Source of the DNA: an uncultured Veillonellaceae bacterium
GTDB lineage: Bacteria > Bacillota > Negativicutes > Selenomonadales > Selenomonadaceae
Direction: 5' to 3'
DNA: 64,000 bases
NCBI GenBank assembly: GCA_900314825.1
Contig: OMWS01000030.1
Location: 1 to 64,000 of the forward strand
The first letter of the stretch is position 1. Each line of letters starts with the position of its first letter. This document shows, piece after piece, positions 19,210 through 27,771 of this stretch. The notes beneath the pieces are model-generated. The model was not told where the DNA came from, did not search any database, and saw only the letters and a program-made list of their open reading frames with translations. A program made the translations under genes and the position numbers.

Positions 19210-20088
19210 TCAATGGATCATTGTGCCGTCCGGCATCGCATCGACATCCACGCCTACGTGCTCGACCGCGAAGAACGAGGCTTGTGGAAAGTCCGCCTTG
19301 TAAAGATCAAACGTCTTCATCATCGTCAGTGTCGCAGCGCTCTCAAGCGGTGAAATGAATTCCGCCGTCGGGCGGAAATTCTCCTCTCGTGCGCAAAACC
19401 GATCGAATTGTGCGCCCGAAAGGAAGAAGCAGCCCGCGTGCGGATTGTGCGGCTTGATGAAGCGCAGCAGCTGCCCGCCCCATGGCGCGCTGAGCACGGG
19501 ACGGCGCTGGTAGTTCATCCAATGCCCGATGAAGTTTTCTTGCATCTCCGGATCGCCGATGATTTTCTGCGTCCCGCAAATCGAGAACCGATGCGGCAAC
19601 AAGACTGCCCCAGGGCCGAACAGGGATTCGAACCAGATGAGCTTCTGGAAGAACATCGGATCCGTGATCTTGCAGTCATCTTCGAGATATCCATAATAAT
19701 CGTATTCCCCGCGATGCATACGGAGATACTGCAGGCAGGCGAATGGCAAGTGGCGCGGATTGTCCAGCTTCGCCCGGATGTGTTGATACGAATCCTTCGA
19801 TACGTCCAGGAGAGGAAGGACATGCTCCTCCTCCAGCGTCGTGCAGATGGCCAGGTCGATCTGAAAGGTGTTCCACGTGTCTGCGGGAAACTTGCGCACA
19901 TAGATATGGCCGTCCGCTTCGGAAACGAATGCCGGATATGTCCGTGGCGTGGAGAACGTGAGCTGCAACGCGCGCAAGCAGTCGCTTACGATTGCCGCTC
20001 GTTTCTCCGGTGCATCATGGCCGAATCCATGCGTCGAAGCGGGATCCGATTTGTAAAAATGCGGCATCGCCATCAAGATTTTCAACAC
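19210..20088 (-). CDS. Putative glycosyltransferase with G-tract promoter
   Basis: A 292-residue cytoplasmic protein. YYGYLEDDCKITDPMFFQKL resembles the DxD sugar-nucleotide site of GT-A glycosyltransferases, preceded by a Rossmann-like N-terminus beginning LKILMAMPHFY. I do not recognise a named family, so the role is inferred from this motif and the neighbouring surface-modification genes. The start is GTG at 20088 with gaggaaa upstream. It is divergent from the FkbM gene; both promoters carry a homopolymeric G-tract in the spacer, which fits switching of a surface glycan. Confidence 0.6.
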   Translation of the reverse strand: MLKILMAMPHFYKSDPASTHGFGHDAPEKRAAIVSDCLRALQLTFSTPRTYPAFVSEADGHIYVRKFPADTWNTFQIDLAICTTLEEEHVLPLLDVSKDSYQHIRAKLDNPRHLPFACLQYLRMHRGEYDYYGYLEDDCKITDPMFFQKLIWFESLFGPGAVLLPHRFSICGTQKIIGDPEMQENFIGHWMNYQRRPVLSAPWGGQLLRFIKPHNPHAGCFFLSGAQFDRFCAREENFRPTAEFISPLESAATLTMMKTFDLYKADFPQASFFAVEHVGVDVDAMPDGTMIH

Positions 20089-20123
20089 GTTCTTTTCCTC
20101 CGAACCTGTGGATTTCTCATTTC

Positions 20124-20151
20124 ATCATACCAGAAAAGTCCCCCCCGTAAA
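20124..20151 (-). promoter_or_regulatory. G-tract promoter of the putative glycosyltransferase
   Basis: On the minus strand TTTACG (20146-20151), 16 bp, TATGAT (20124-20129). Seven G's (20140-20146) run from the end of the -35 into the spacer. Confidence 0.5.
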
Positions 20152-20186
20152 GACAAATGCGCATGGAACATTGACATGTGCGTGTC

Positions 20187-20214
20187 TTGCTCGGGGGGGC
20201 GGTTGTAGTATACT
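20187..20214 (+). promoter_or_regulatory. G-tract promoter of the FkbM gene (7 G's)
   Basis: TTGCTC (20187-20192), 16-bp spacer beginning with seven G's (20193-20199), TATACT (20209-20214). The block from cttg to tggacagaa is nearly identical to those at 21487 and 23321, which have eight G's and 17-bp spacers. Confidence 0.65.
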
Positions 20215-20259
20215 GATGGACAGAACAGGATGATTCTATGAATCTGGAGGAATATTCGT

Positions 20260-21408
20260 ATGAGACAGTTCTTGCAAGCCGTTTCGGATTTTCATGAAAA
20301 GGATTACATGCACCGCCTGCAGGCGCTGGCGGCGCGGAAGGAATCGTGCGGCTTCTTTTATCTTGGCAATGATGCGGATCTGCCGAAGTTCCAAAACGTC
20401 CTTCGCGCACAGGGCGTTTCCGTCTCCGTCATCGTGAATCTCGGCGGCAAGCTGCCGACCGCGCAAGTGCCCGTGATTCATGCAGCAGAGTTCCCCGCAT
20501 TTTCGCCAAAACCAAAGACGATGATTCTCTACGGGGCGGGCGTTCCGAGTTGCTTCGCCGCGTTCTTCGAGCGTTGGAAGATCGAAAGCCTCGTGCTGAA
20601 TGTCGTCCAGAACATCCAGCACGAGATGGGGTTCTATGACAAGCATCTCGTGGACTTGTATGATGCTTATGCAGATTTCTCTGATGAAGAATCCCGCAGA
20701 GCGTTCCTCGGCGGCTGGAAGCACATCTCGTCGTCCAGTCTCCGCGATTTCCACCTCGCGCCGGAGCCACAGTATTTCCTGTCGGGCTTCACGGTGCAGC
20801 CGGGCGACATCGTCATCGACGGCGGCGCGTATGATGGCGGCACGTCGCGGGATTTCGCCTCCGTGGCAGGCCCGTCCGGCAAAGTGTACGCCTTCGAGAT
20901 GGACGAGGAAAATTTCCCGAAATGCAGCGCGAGTGCCGAGAAATATGATTTCGTCGCGGAAAACATGGGGCTCGCCAGCCAGCGGCAGGCTGCGAACTAT
21001 GTGCATACAGGAGCGAATGCGACGGCAAGCCGCATGGATGCAGGCGGCGACCGGACGGCGCAGTTCACGAGCATCGATGCCTATGTGAAAGAGCAGGGGC
21101 TGCCACGTGTCGATTTCATCAAAATGGACATCGAGGGCGCCGAGCTCGACGCGCTCCACGGCGCAGCGCTCACCATCGCCCGCTGGAAACCGCGCATGGC
21201 GATCTGCGCCTACCACAAGCCGGAAGACCTCTGGGTGCTGCAGCAGTACATCCGCTCGCTGCGCCCCGATTACGAATTCGCGTTCCGCCATTACGGCATC
21301 GACGTCAGCGAGTATCTCTACACGGACGAGACGCGCAAGCTCCTCAGCGACTTCCACCTCCCTTGGTCGGTGCCGTCGAACTGCGAGCGCGTGCTGTATT
21401 GCCGGTGA
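20260..21408 (+). CDS. FkbM family methyltransferase
   Basis: 382 residues. The C-terminal FkbM-type SAM methyltransferase domain (about 175-375) has the motif I region VIDGGAYDGGTSRDF, the acidic KVYAFEMDEENF and the family signature FIKMDIEGAELDALHGA. The N-terminal 170 residues form a separate Rossmann-like region (TMILYGAGVPSCFAAFF). FkbM enzymes O-methylate sugars or lipids and are common in polysaccharide loci. tctggaggaat precedes the ATG. It is a single-gene unit with its own G-tract promoter and terminator, so its methylation may be phase-variable. Confidence 0.85.
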   Translation: MRQFLQAVSDFHEKDYMHRLQALAARKESCGFFYLGNDADLPKFQNVLRAQGVSVSVIVNLGGKLPTAQVPVIHAAEFPAFSPKPKTMILYGAGVPSCFAAFFERWKIESLVLNVVQNIQHEMGFYDKHLVDLYDAYADFSDEESRRAFLGGWKHISSSSLRDFHLAPEPQYFLSGFTVQPGDIVIDGGAYDGGTSRDFASVAGPSGKVYAFEMDEENFPKCSASAEKYDFVAENMGLASQRQAANYVHTGANATASRMDAGGDRTAQFTSIDAYVKEQGLPRVDFIKMDIEGAELDALHGAALTIARWKPRMAICAYHKPEDLWVLQQYIRSLRPDYEFAFRHYGIDVSEYLYTDETRKLLSDFHLPWSVPSNCERVLYCR

Positions 21409-21437
21409 GGGAATGCGCGAAATAGCATAGAAGAAAC

Positions 21438-21476
21438 CCGTTGCCCCAGAAACGTCAAACGTTCCGGGGCAACCGT
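21438..21476 (+). terminator. Terminator of the FkbM gene
   Basis: Stem cgttgccccagaaacg / cgttccggggcaaccg followed by tttt. It isolates the gene from the next G-tract promoter 10 bp downstream. Confidence 0.8.
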
Positions 21477-21486
21477 TTTCCTAGTC

Positions 21487-21515
21487 TTGTTCGGGGGGGG
21501 CGGCTGTAGTATACT
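21487..21515 (+). promoter_or_regulatory. G-tract promoter of the HAD-domain gene (8 G's)
   Basis: TTGTTC (21487-21492), 17-bp spacer starting with eight G's (21493-21500), TATACT (21510-21515), then the shared ggtggacagaa leader. Confidence 0.65.
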
Positions 21516-21550
21516 GGTGGACAGAAAAGCAATGGAGACGGAGGATGGAC

Positions 21551-23287
21551 ATGGCAGATGGTCGGATGTATGGGTGGAAACAAGGGGATACGTATTCGGA
21601 AGCGGTCTTGCATCAGCTGATTGACACGCATGACGTCATCAGCTTTGATATTTTTGACACCGTGCTGATGCGGAGCGTCTTGGATCCGACAGATGTTTTT
21701 GAAATCGTGGAACAGCGGGCGGAGCAGCACGGGCTCCATCTGCCGGATTTCAAATTCGTGCGCCTCGGCGCAGAACATCGCATTCTCGCATCAAAGCGCC
21801 GTCACTCCCTGCCGGGCATCTACGACGATGTCCGGCAAGCGCTCGACCTGCTCCCAGAAGAAGCGGATTGGTTGAAAGCGTGCGAATGGCAAGTCGAACA
21901 AGAAGTCATCCTGCCGCGGCGGCAAGTCCATGAATGGATGAAGGCGGCAAAAACTGCGGGAAAGCGCGTCGTGCTCGTTTCCGATATGTACCTCTCGACC
22001 GAGGAGATCCGCACGCTGCTTCAAAAATGGGATATCACGGCGTATGACGCCATCTATCTTTCCGGCGAGCACGGTTCGGGAAAGCCCGGCACGCTGTTCG
22101 ATGATATGAAAGCGGAGCAGATGGGAATGCGGTATCTCCATATCGGAGATAATCCGATTGCAGATGGCACGTCGGCCGTCGCGCATGGCATGGACGCCTT
22201 CCTCATCCCTTCGGCGAAAACGATGTTTGCATCGACGAGAGGTCGGGATTGCCTGCGTGCAGCCGACACCCTGCATGCGCGGTGCATCCTCGGCCGCGTG
22301 ATCGCGAGGCTTTGCAACAATCCGTTCGCCTGGCAGGCGGACGGCACGATCCGTGTCTCCGATGCGCGGGCGTATGCCTATGTGTTCTTCGGGCCGCTCT
22401 TCGCGTCGTTCTTTTCGTGGCTGGTCGCGGACGTGCGGCGCGAACGGTACGATGCCGTCCTGTTCGCCGCGCGCGACGGCTTCTTCTTACAGAAGCTCTA
22501 TGAATGGTATCGCGCTCGCCACCCCGAGCTGTCGCGCAGCCAGTATTTTTACGTTTCGCGGATGGCATGCATCGCGGCATCGTTCCGGACAAAAGAAGAA
22601 ATCCAGAAATCCGTCCAGTTCTTCCGCTATGCCGGCGAGTCGATGGGGAAGCTGATGGGAATGGAACATGGCGTCCTGTCGGTGCCGCGCGTGCTTGAGA
22701 CGTCGCGAAAACTACGGGAGCAACTGATCCGCTATCTGCGCAAAAGCGGCCTGCACCCGGAAGGACGCTACGCCTTTTTCGACCTCTCCTCCAGCGGCAC
22801 ATCGCAAAGCCTTTTGCAGACGATCTTTTTCCGTGATCTCACCGGCGTCTATCTGGCAAGGAGCTTTTCTCCCATCTCGCCCTATCTCCGGCCGCATCTC
22901 CGCATTCATCATTTCAGCGAGGATTTTCCCGGAGCGAAAGACGCGGAAATCGATCTCAGAAAACCGCACGCGTTCGGATACGAATTTTTCTGCAGCGCGC
23001 CGGAGGGCAGCGTGTATCACTTCAATGCAGACGGGAATCCTGTCTTCCTCCCCGACCAGCGACACCCAGAAGATTGGGCGCTGGCCGAGGCGATGCAACA
23101 GGGGGTCACCGATTTCTGCAAGGAAGCGCTGGAGGGGGCCGGACCGGAGGAGAATTCTGCCCGGTCCGTCGCGCTTTCTCTTGCCAACCAGCGCTTCTAT
23201 ATCGCGAGCGGAAAAACGTTCGCAAAGACGTGCACGCTTTATGATGACGCAAATCAGAACTACATCCCGCTCGCGGATGCGTTCTGA
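21551..23287 (+). CDS. COG5610-type HAD-superfamily hydrolase of a glycan locus
   Basis: About 578 residues. The N-terminal HAD domain (about 15-235) has the nucleophile motif SFDIFDTVLMR, VVLVSDMYLS as motif II and HIGDNPIADG as motif IV. A second large region (about 270-575) includes YDAVLFAARDGFFLQKLYEW and RYAFFDLSSSGTSQSLLQTI. Proteins of this layout occur in polysaccharide and surface-glycan clusters; the substrate is unknown. The ATG at 21551 lies 6 nt from gacggagg; the ATG at 21545 is too close to that site. Its own G-tract promoter suggests independent on/off control. Confidence 0.75.
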   Translation: MADGRMYGWKQGDTYSEAVLHQLIDTHDVISFDIFDTVLMRSVLDPTDVFEIVEQRAEQHGLHLPDFKFVRLGAEHRILASKRRHSLPGIYDDVRQALDLLPEEADWLKACEWQVEQEVILPRRQVHEWMKAAKTAGKRVVLVSDMYLSTEEIRTLLQKWDITAYDAIYLSGEHGSGKPGTLFDDMKAEQMGMRYLHIGDNPIADGTSAVAHGMDAFLIPSAKTMFASTRGRDCLRAADTLHARCILGRVIARLCNNPFAWQADGTIRVSDARAYAYVFFGPLFASFFSWLVADVRRERYDAVLFAARDGFFLQKLYEWYRARHPELSRSQYFYVSRMACIAASFRTKEEIQKSVQFFRYAGESMGKLMGMEHGVLSVPRVLETSRKLREQLIRYLRKSGLHPEGRYAFFDLSSSGTSQSLLQTIFFRDLTGVYLARSFSPISPYLRPHLRIHHFSEDFPGAKDAEIDLRKPHAFGYEFFCSAPEGSVYHFNADGNPVFLPDQRHPEDWALAEAMQQGVTDFCKEALEGAGPEENSARSVALSLANQRFYIASGKTFAKTCTLYDDANQNYIPLADAF

Positions 23288-23320
23288 TGAAGTTCATGCA
23301 CTTGGAGACGAATGCGCGTC

Positions 23321-23349
23321 TTGCTCGGGGGGGGCGGTTGTAGTATACT
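23321..23349 (+). promoter_or_regulatory. G-tract promoter of the acetyltransferase gene (8 G's)
   Basis: TTGCTC (23321-23326), 17-bp spacer starting with eight G's (23327-23334), TATACT (23344-23349), then ggtggacagaa. Confidence 0.65.
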
Positions 23350-23394
23350 GGTGGACAGAAGTAATGATTCCATGCATTGGGAGGAACGTTGCAC

Positions 23395-24330
23395 ATGTCC
23401 GCACCGCGCATCGTCTTTTTTCATGATGACTTTTACCCGCAGCTGAAACCTTTTTATGAAGCCGCTGTCCGCCGGGGAGACGTCGTCCTTGCCGGTAGCC
23501 TCGTCGTCGAGGACGGCCGCATCGTCTGCCGGGATGCTGCGGGCGAATATCAAGACGGGCTGGTCTGCGACTATGTGGCGGCGGGCGCGCAGAAGCGGTA
23601 TCTGAGCTACAAGAAGCCGCTTCGTTCCTGCGGCGTTCCGGAGGAGCGCATCATCGACGGCTGCGTCTTCGCCGTGCCCGGCATCGATCTGGCAAAGTTC
23701 TTTGCTGATGGCAGTATCCGAGGAACACTGAAATCAGGTGCCAGAATTCCTTATCATACCATTACCATACTTCCGGTCGTGCAAACGTCGGCCAGTTCTC
23801 TGTTCGTTCTCCGTCTCGGACGATTGAGCTATATTGGTTCTTGTGACTTGGAGGGCCGTGGCTATGTCACCGTCGGAAATTTTTCTTCAATTTCATGGAA
23901 TCAATGCTTCGAGCTCGGCCTCGACAACGGCCATCATTTGGAGCGTGTCTCGTCTTATGACTGGATGGGGGATGCCGACTGGCCTGAATTTCAAGTGCCG
24001 CCAGATCCACTTCCCGTCGGCCGCATCACGATCGGCTCGGATGTCTGGATCGGCCGCGGCTGCCGACTGAAATCCTCCGGGCATCCGCTCGTCATCGGCG
24101 ACGGCGCGGTCGTCGCGTCGGACAGCAACGTCGTGAAAGACGTCCCTCCCTATGCCATCGTCGGCGGCAATCCCGCGAAGTTCATCCGCTGGCGCTTCCC
24201 CGAGCCCATCCGCGAAGGCCTCCAGAAGATCCGCTGGTGGGACTGGCCGCTCGAAAAAATCCATGCCGCGCGGCTCGAGATGAAAGACCCTGCTGCTTTT
24301 GTCGAGAAGTATTTGCTGGAATCCCGATAA
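23395..24330 (+). CDS. Two-domain hexapeptide-repeat O-acetyltransferase (CatB/LbH type)
   Basis: About 311 residues. The first 110 or so form an alpha/beta domain (RIVFFHDDFYPQLKPFYEAA). The C-terminal left-handed beta-helix (about 140-270) has hexapeptide repeats and the CatB-type RITIGSDVWIGRGCRL, VIGDGAVVASDSNVVKDVPP and YAIVGGNPAKFIRWRF. Such enzymes acetylate sugars on cell-surface polymers. gggaggaacg precedes the ATG. It is the last gene of the G-tract cluster and ends at a strong terminator. Confidence 0.85.
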   Translation: MSAPRIVFFHDDFYPQLKPFYEAAVRRGDVVLAGSLVVEDGRIVCRDAAGEYQDGLVCDYVAAGAQKRYLSYKKPLRSCGVPEERIIDGCVFAVPGIDLAKFFADGSIRGTLKSGARIPYHTITILPVVQTSASSLFVLRLGRLSYIGSCDLEGRGYVTVGNFSSISWNQCFELGLDNGHHLERVSSYDWMGDADWPEFQVPPDPLPVGRITIGSDVWIGRGCRLKSSGHPLVIGDGAVVASDSNVVKDVPPYAIVGGNPAKFIRWRFPEPIREGLQKIRWWDWPLEKIHAARLEMKDPAAFVEKYLLESR

Positions 24331-24340
24331 AGCACAAAAG

Positions 24341-24388
24341 AAAACCGTTGTCCCGGAAGCATGGAACATTCCGGGACAACGGTTTTTT
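24341..24388. terminator. Strong terminator shared by convergent genes
   Basis: 18-bp perfect stem aaaaccgttgtcccggaa (24341-24358) / ttccgggacaacggtttt (24369-24386), then tt. It serves the acetyltransferase and the convergent pseudogene. Confidence 0.9.
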
Positions 24389-24418
24389 CGTATGGATTTT
24401 TTTGCGGGTGATCGTTCT

Positions 24419-25271
24419 TCAGAGCAGCGCGAGAATCTTCGGCTGGAGCTCGGCGGGGACTTTCAGGAGTTCCATGGCTTTTTCCTTCGTGCAGTGCAGC
24501 GTCTCCATGAGCGAACGGGCGGATGCCGCGCGCCCCTCAGCCTCGCCTTCAGCCTTGCCCTCAGCCTTGCCCTCGGCCTTTCCCTCGGCCTTGCCTTCGG
24601 CTCTGCTCTCTTCTTGGAGAACCTTTTTTTCTTCTTCTGCGTCCCATTGCAATGCGAGCATTTGGATGACCTCCTCCCAGTGTGCTTCGAGGAATTCTTT
24701 CATGATATCGTGTTCCATGCAGAAGCGGACGGCCTTGCGGATCGCTTCGAGGAGCGGCAGGCCAGATTTTTTGTTTTCGTCGATCTGGTGGATGAAAAAG
24801 CTGTAGTCCCAGAGCGGCCGGCAACGGTCGAGGATGGCGCGATGCTTTTGGTAGGTGATGTTGGCGGAACAGGCTGGAAAGCGTGAGCGTGTCTTCGTCG
24901 GCTTGCATATCGTCACCAAGATAGAGCATATAGTAATGCGGCGCCGGCAGCGCGATGGGCTTTGTCCCGTAGAGCTTCTTGCTGTCCACGAGCGCCGCGA
25001 GCAACTGGAACGCGCTGTAAAGGAACATGCGGTAGGGCATGTTCGGATTGAGGCTGCTCTGCTGTTCGGCGAGGACGATGGCCTGGTCTTTCCAGAGGAA
25101 CGAGAGGTCGTTTTTCCGTGCGCTGAGGAAGACGTCGTCAAGCGTCGTGATGGTGATGTCGTCCGGCAGGATCACTTCGTCCGGCCGGATCGCCTGGTAC
25201 AGCTGTGCGATTTCGCTCTTGTGGTTAAAATAGGTTCGGAATACGGTGTCTTTGTACTGCCGGTTCGCCAT
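24419..25271 (-). pseudogene. Frameshifted Rpn-type nuclease with AEGK repeat tail
   Basis: Two minus-strand frames make one Rpn-family protein. The N-terminal frame (from 25271: MANRQYKDTVFRTYFNHKSE ... DTLTLSSLF) has the conserved start and LSFLWKDQAIVLAEQQSS core. The C-terminal frame (to 24419: NITYQKHRAILDRCRPLWDY ... MKEFLEAHWEEVIQMLAL) continues the family. The shift lies at about 24860-24875. The tail has six AEGK/AEGE units, coded by a 12-bp tandem repeat at about 24530-24605. It is probably inactive unless the shift is programmed or a sequencing error. Confidence 0.75.
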
Positions 25272-25397
25272 CCTGTTCGCCTCTTTTTGAGTTTATTTTA
25301 CTAGGATTTTGGTAGCTTGGCAAGTGACGATCGCGGGCGTGCGCTATATGGATGATGAGGAAATGTAAAAGAAGGTGAAAACACAGCTGTCGTATCA

Positions 25398-25433
25398 AAA
25401 AGACTGCACATCATTTCTGGTGTGCAGCCTTTT
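25398..25433. terminator. fruA terminator
   Basis: Stem aaaagactgcaca / tgtgcagcctttt with a 10-nt loop, downstream of the minus-strand fruA stop. Confidence 0.75.
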
Positions 25434-25461
25434 ATGTGTCAATTTTTATTTTGCGTTGTCG

Positions 25462-27354
25462 TTACGCGTTTTCCTTCAGCGGTTTCTTGAGCACGGAGAG
25501 GATCGCGCAGCCGACGATGGCGCCGATGACGATGGCGAGGAGGTACATGGCGGGATTGCCGATCGTCGGGACGACGAAGATGCCGCCGTGCGGAGCGCGG
25601 AGCGTGCAGTCGAACGCCATGGAGAGCGCGCCGGCCGTTGCGGAGCCGACGATGAGGGACGGGATGACGCGGACGGGGTCCGCCGCGGCGAACGGGATGG
25701 CGCCTTCGGTGATGAAGGAGAGGCCCATGACGTAGTTCGTGATGCCGGCTTTCTGCTCGCTTTCTGTGTAGCGGTTCTTGAAGAACGTCGTGGAGAGGGC
25801 GATGGCGAGCGGCGGGACCATGCCGCCGGCCATGACAGCGGCCATGACGTGGAATTCGCCAGACGCGAGGAGGCCCGTGCCCGTGACGTAGGCCGCTTTG
25901 TTGATCGGGCCGCCCATGTCGACCGCCATCATGCCGCCGACGATGATGCCCATGAAGATGCGCGCGGAGGGATCCATGTTTTTCAGCGTGTCAACCATCC
26001 AGCCATTCAGCGCGGAGACCGGCGGCGCGATGATGAACATCATGATGGCACCCATGATGAGGATGCCGAAGAATGGATAGATGAGCATCGGCTTGATGCC
26101 TTCGAGCGACTCGGGGAGGCACTTCGAGGCGACTTTGAGCTTGTTCACGACCCAGCCGCCGACGAAGCCCGCAAGCAAAGCGCCGAGGAAACCGGAGCCC
26201 GTGGAGCCTGCGAGCGCGCCGCCGACGAAGCCGACGGCGAGGCCCGGACGGTCCGCGATGGACATGGAGATGAAGCCCGCGAGGACCGGCAGCATGAAGC
26301 CGAAGGCCGCACCGCCGATGTCTTTGAAGAATTTCGCGGTCGGCGTGTTCGAGCCGAAGTTCTTCGGGTCGATGGAGTAGTCATCGAGCAGGAAGGCGAG
26401 GGCGATGAGGATACCGCCGCCGACGACGAACGGCAGCATGTGGCTGACGCCGTTCATGAGGTGCTTGTAAACTTGCCGGCCGATGCTCTCGCCCGCGACA
26501 TCTGCCGCGCCCTCGGACGCATCCGAGCCCGAAGCGTGATAGACGGGCGCGCTGCCGGAGAGGGCCTGGTCGATGAGCTGGTCGGCCTTGTTGATGCCGT
26601 CCGCGACTTTCGTGATGACGACGTGCTTGCCGTTGAAACGGCTCATGGCGACGTTCTTGTCCGCCGCGATGATGATGCCGTCGGCTTTCGCGATTTCGTC
26701 CGACGTCAGGACGTTCTTCGCGCCGCCGGAGCCGTTCGTTTCAACTTTGATGGAAATGCCGCGCTTCTTCGCGTGCTGCTCGAGGCTCTCGGCCGCCATG
26801 AACGTGTGGGCGATGCCCGTCGGGCAGGCCGTGACGGCGAGGATCTGGATGTGGTCGGCCGTGGAGGCAACGTTCGATGCGGACTTGCCGACGAACTTGC
26901 CGTCTTCCTTCTGGTCGATGATCTGGCGGAACTCGTCCGTCGTCTTCGCTGCGATGAGCGCTTCTTTGAAGTCGTCGTCCATGATCATGGTCGCGAGCTT
27001 CTGCAGGATCGTCAGATGCTCGTCGTTCGCGCCGTCCGGCGCGGCAATCATGAAGAAGAGGCGCGACGGTTTGCCGTCCATGGATTCATAGTCCATGCCG
27101 GACGGCACCGTCATGGCCGCGAGGCCGGCCGCCTGGACACCCGCCGATTTTGCATGCGGCGTCGCAAGGCCGTCGCCGAGGCCCGTCGTGCCCTCGGCTT
27201 CGCGCGCGAGGACGTCCTTCTTGTACTGTGCCTTGTCTTTGAGGTTGCCGCCTTTTTCCATGAGGTCCGCGAGCTGGTCGATGGCCGCCTGCTTGCTGGC
27301 TGGCGAGGCCCCGAGCTGGATGCTCTCGGGCTTGAGGAGATCGGTGATTCTCAT
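25462..27354 (-). CDS. fruA: Fructose PTS transporter, EIIABC
   Basis: About 630 residues that import and phosphorylate fructose to fructose-1-phosphate. An N-terminal EIIA domain (phospho-His in LATPHAKSAG), an EIIB domain (phospho-Cys in VTACPTGIAHTFMAAESLE) and an EIIC membrane domain (about 300-625, with PFVVGGGILIALAFLLDD and GGPINKAAYVTGTGLLASGE) follow in order. The ATG at 27354 is used, with aagggag upstream; an in-frame GTG lies 12 nt earlier. It is the third gene of fruR-fruK-fruA, but a 250-bp family B repeat separates it from fruK. Confidence 0.95.
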   Translation of the reverse strand: MRITDLLKPESIQLGASPASKQAAIDQLADLMEKGGNLKDKAQYKKDVLAREAEGTTGLGDGLATPHAKSAGVQAAGLAAMTVPSGMDYESMDGKPSRLFFMIAAPDGANDEHLTILQKLATMIMDDDFKEALIAAKTTDEFRQIIDQKEDGKFVGKSASNVASTADHIQILAVTACPTGIAHTFMAAESLEQHAKKRGISIKVETNGSGGAKNVLTSDEIAKADGIIIAADKNVAMSRFNGKHVVITKVADGINKADQLIDQALSGSAPVYHASGSDASEGAADVAGESIGRQVYKHLMNGVSHMLPFVVGGGILIALAFLLDDYSIDPKNFGSNTPTAKFFKDIGGAAFGFMLPVLAGFISMSIADRPGLAVGFVGGALAGSTGSGFLGALLAGFVGGWVVNKLKVASKCLPESLEGIKPMLIYPFFGILIMGAIMMFIIAPPVSALNGWMVDTLKNMDPSARIFMGIIVGGMMAVDMGGPINKAAYVTGTGLLASGEFHVMAAVMAGGMVPPLAIALSTTFFKNRYTESEQKAGITNYVMGLSFITEGAIPFAAADPVRVIPSLIVGSATAGALSMAFDCTLRAPHGGIFVVPTIGNPAMYLLAIVIGAIVGCAILSVLKKPLKENA

Positions 27355-27481
27355 TGGTTTTTGCACTCCCTTTTTCCCTTTTTCTGATGTGTGAATGATT
27401 CCTGTAATTTATTTATGTTATGAAAATAACATACGGTATAGTAGATATTGGAATGTAGCAATGCGGTATTTGTTTGTTCTG

Positions 27482-27730
27482 TTGCCGAGCGTAACAACTT
27501 GAGCAGCCTCTCCCCTTGGGAGAGGGGGACCGCGTCAGCGGTGGAGAGGGTACTTTGGTGCGATTTGCAACAAATATAATATTGTAACATAGCAGTACGA
27601 TTTCTGAGGACGTGCTGCTATGCTCATACGATTTATTTGTCCTGCTATCGCACCCTTGTACCCTTTCCACCGCTTCGCGGTCCCCCTTCCCCTGAGGGGA
27701 AGGCTGCTGGGGTTGTTGCTCTCGCAATAG
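27482..27730. repeat. Family B composite palindrome inside the fru operon
   Basis: Left arm cctctccccttgggagaggg then ggaccgcgtcagcggtgg; inner hairpin catagcag...ctgctatg at 27588-27624; right arm caccgcttcgcggtccccct then gaggggaaggctgctgg. Nothing else is seen in the 417-bp fruK-fruA gap. Confidence 0.75.
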
Positions 27731-27771
27731 ATACAAACAAATCGCTCATTGCTGCGTTTCCCAAGTTCGTG

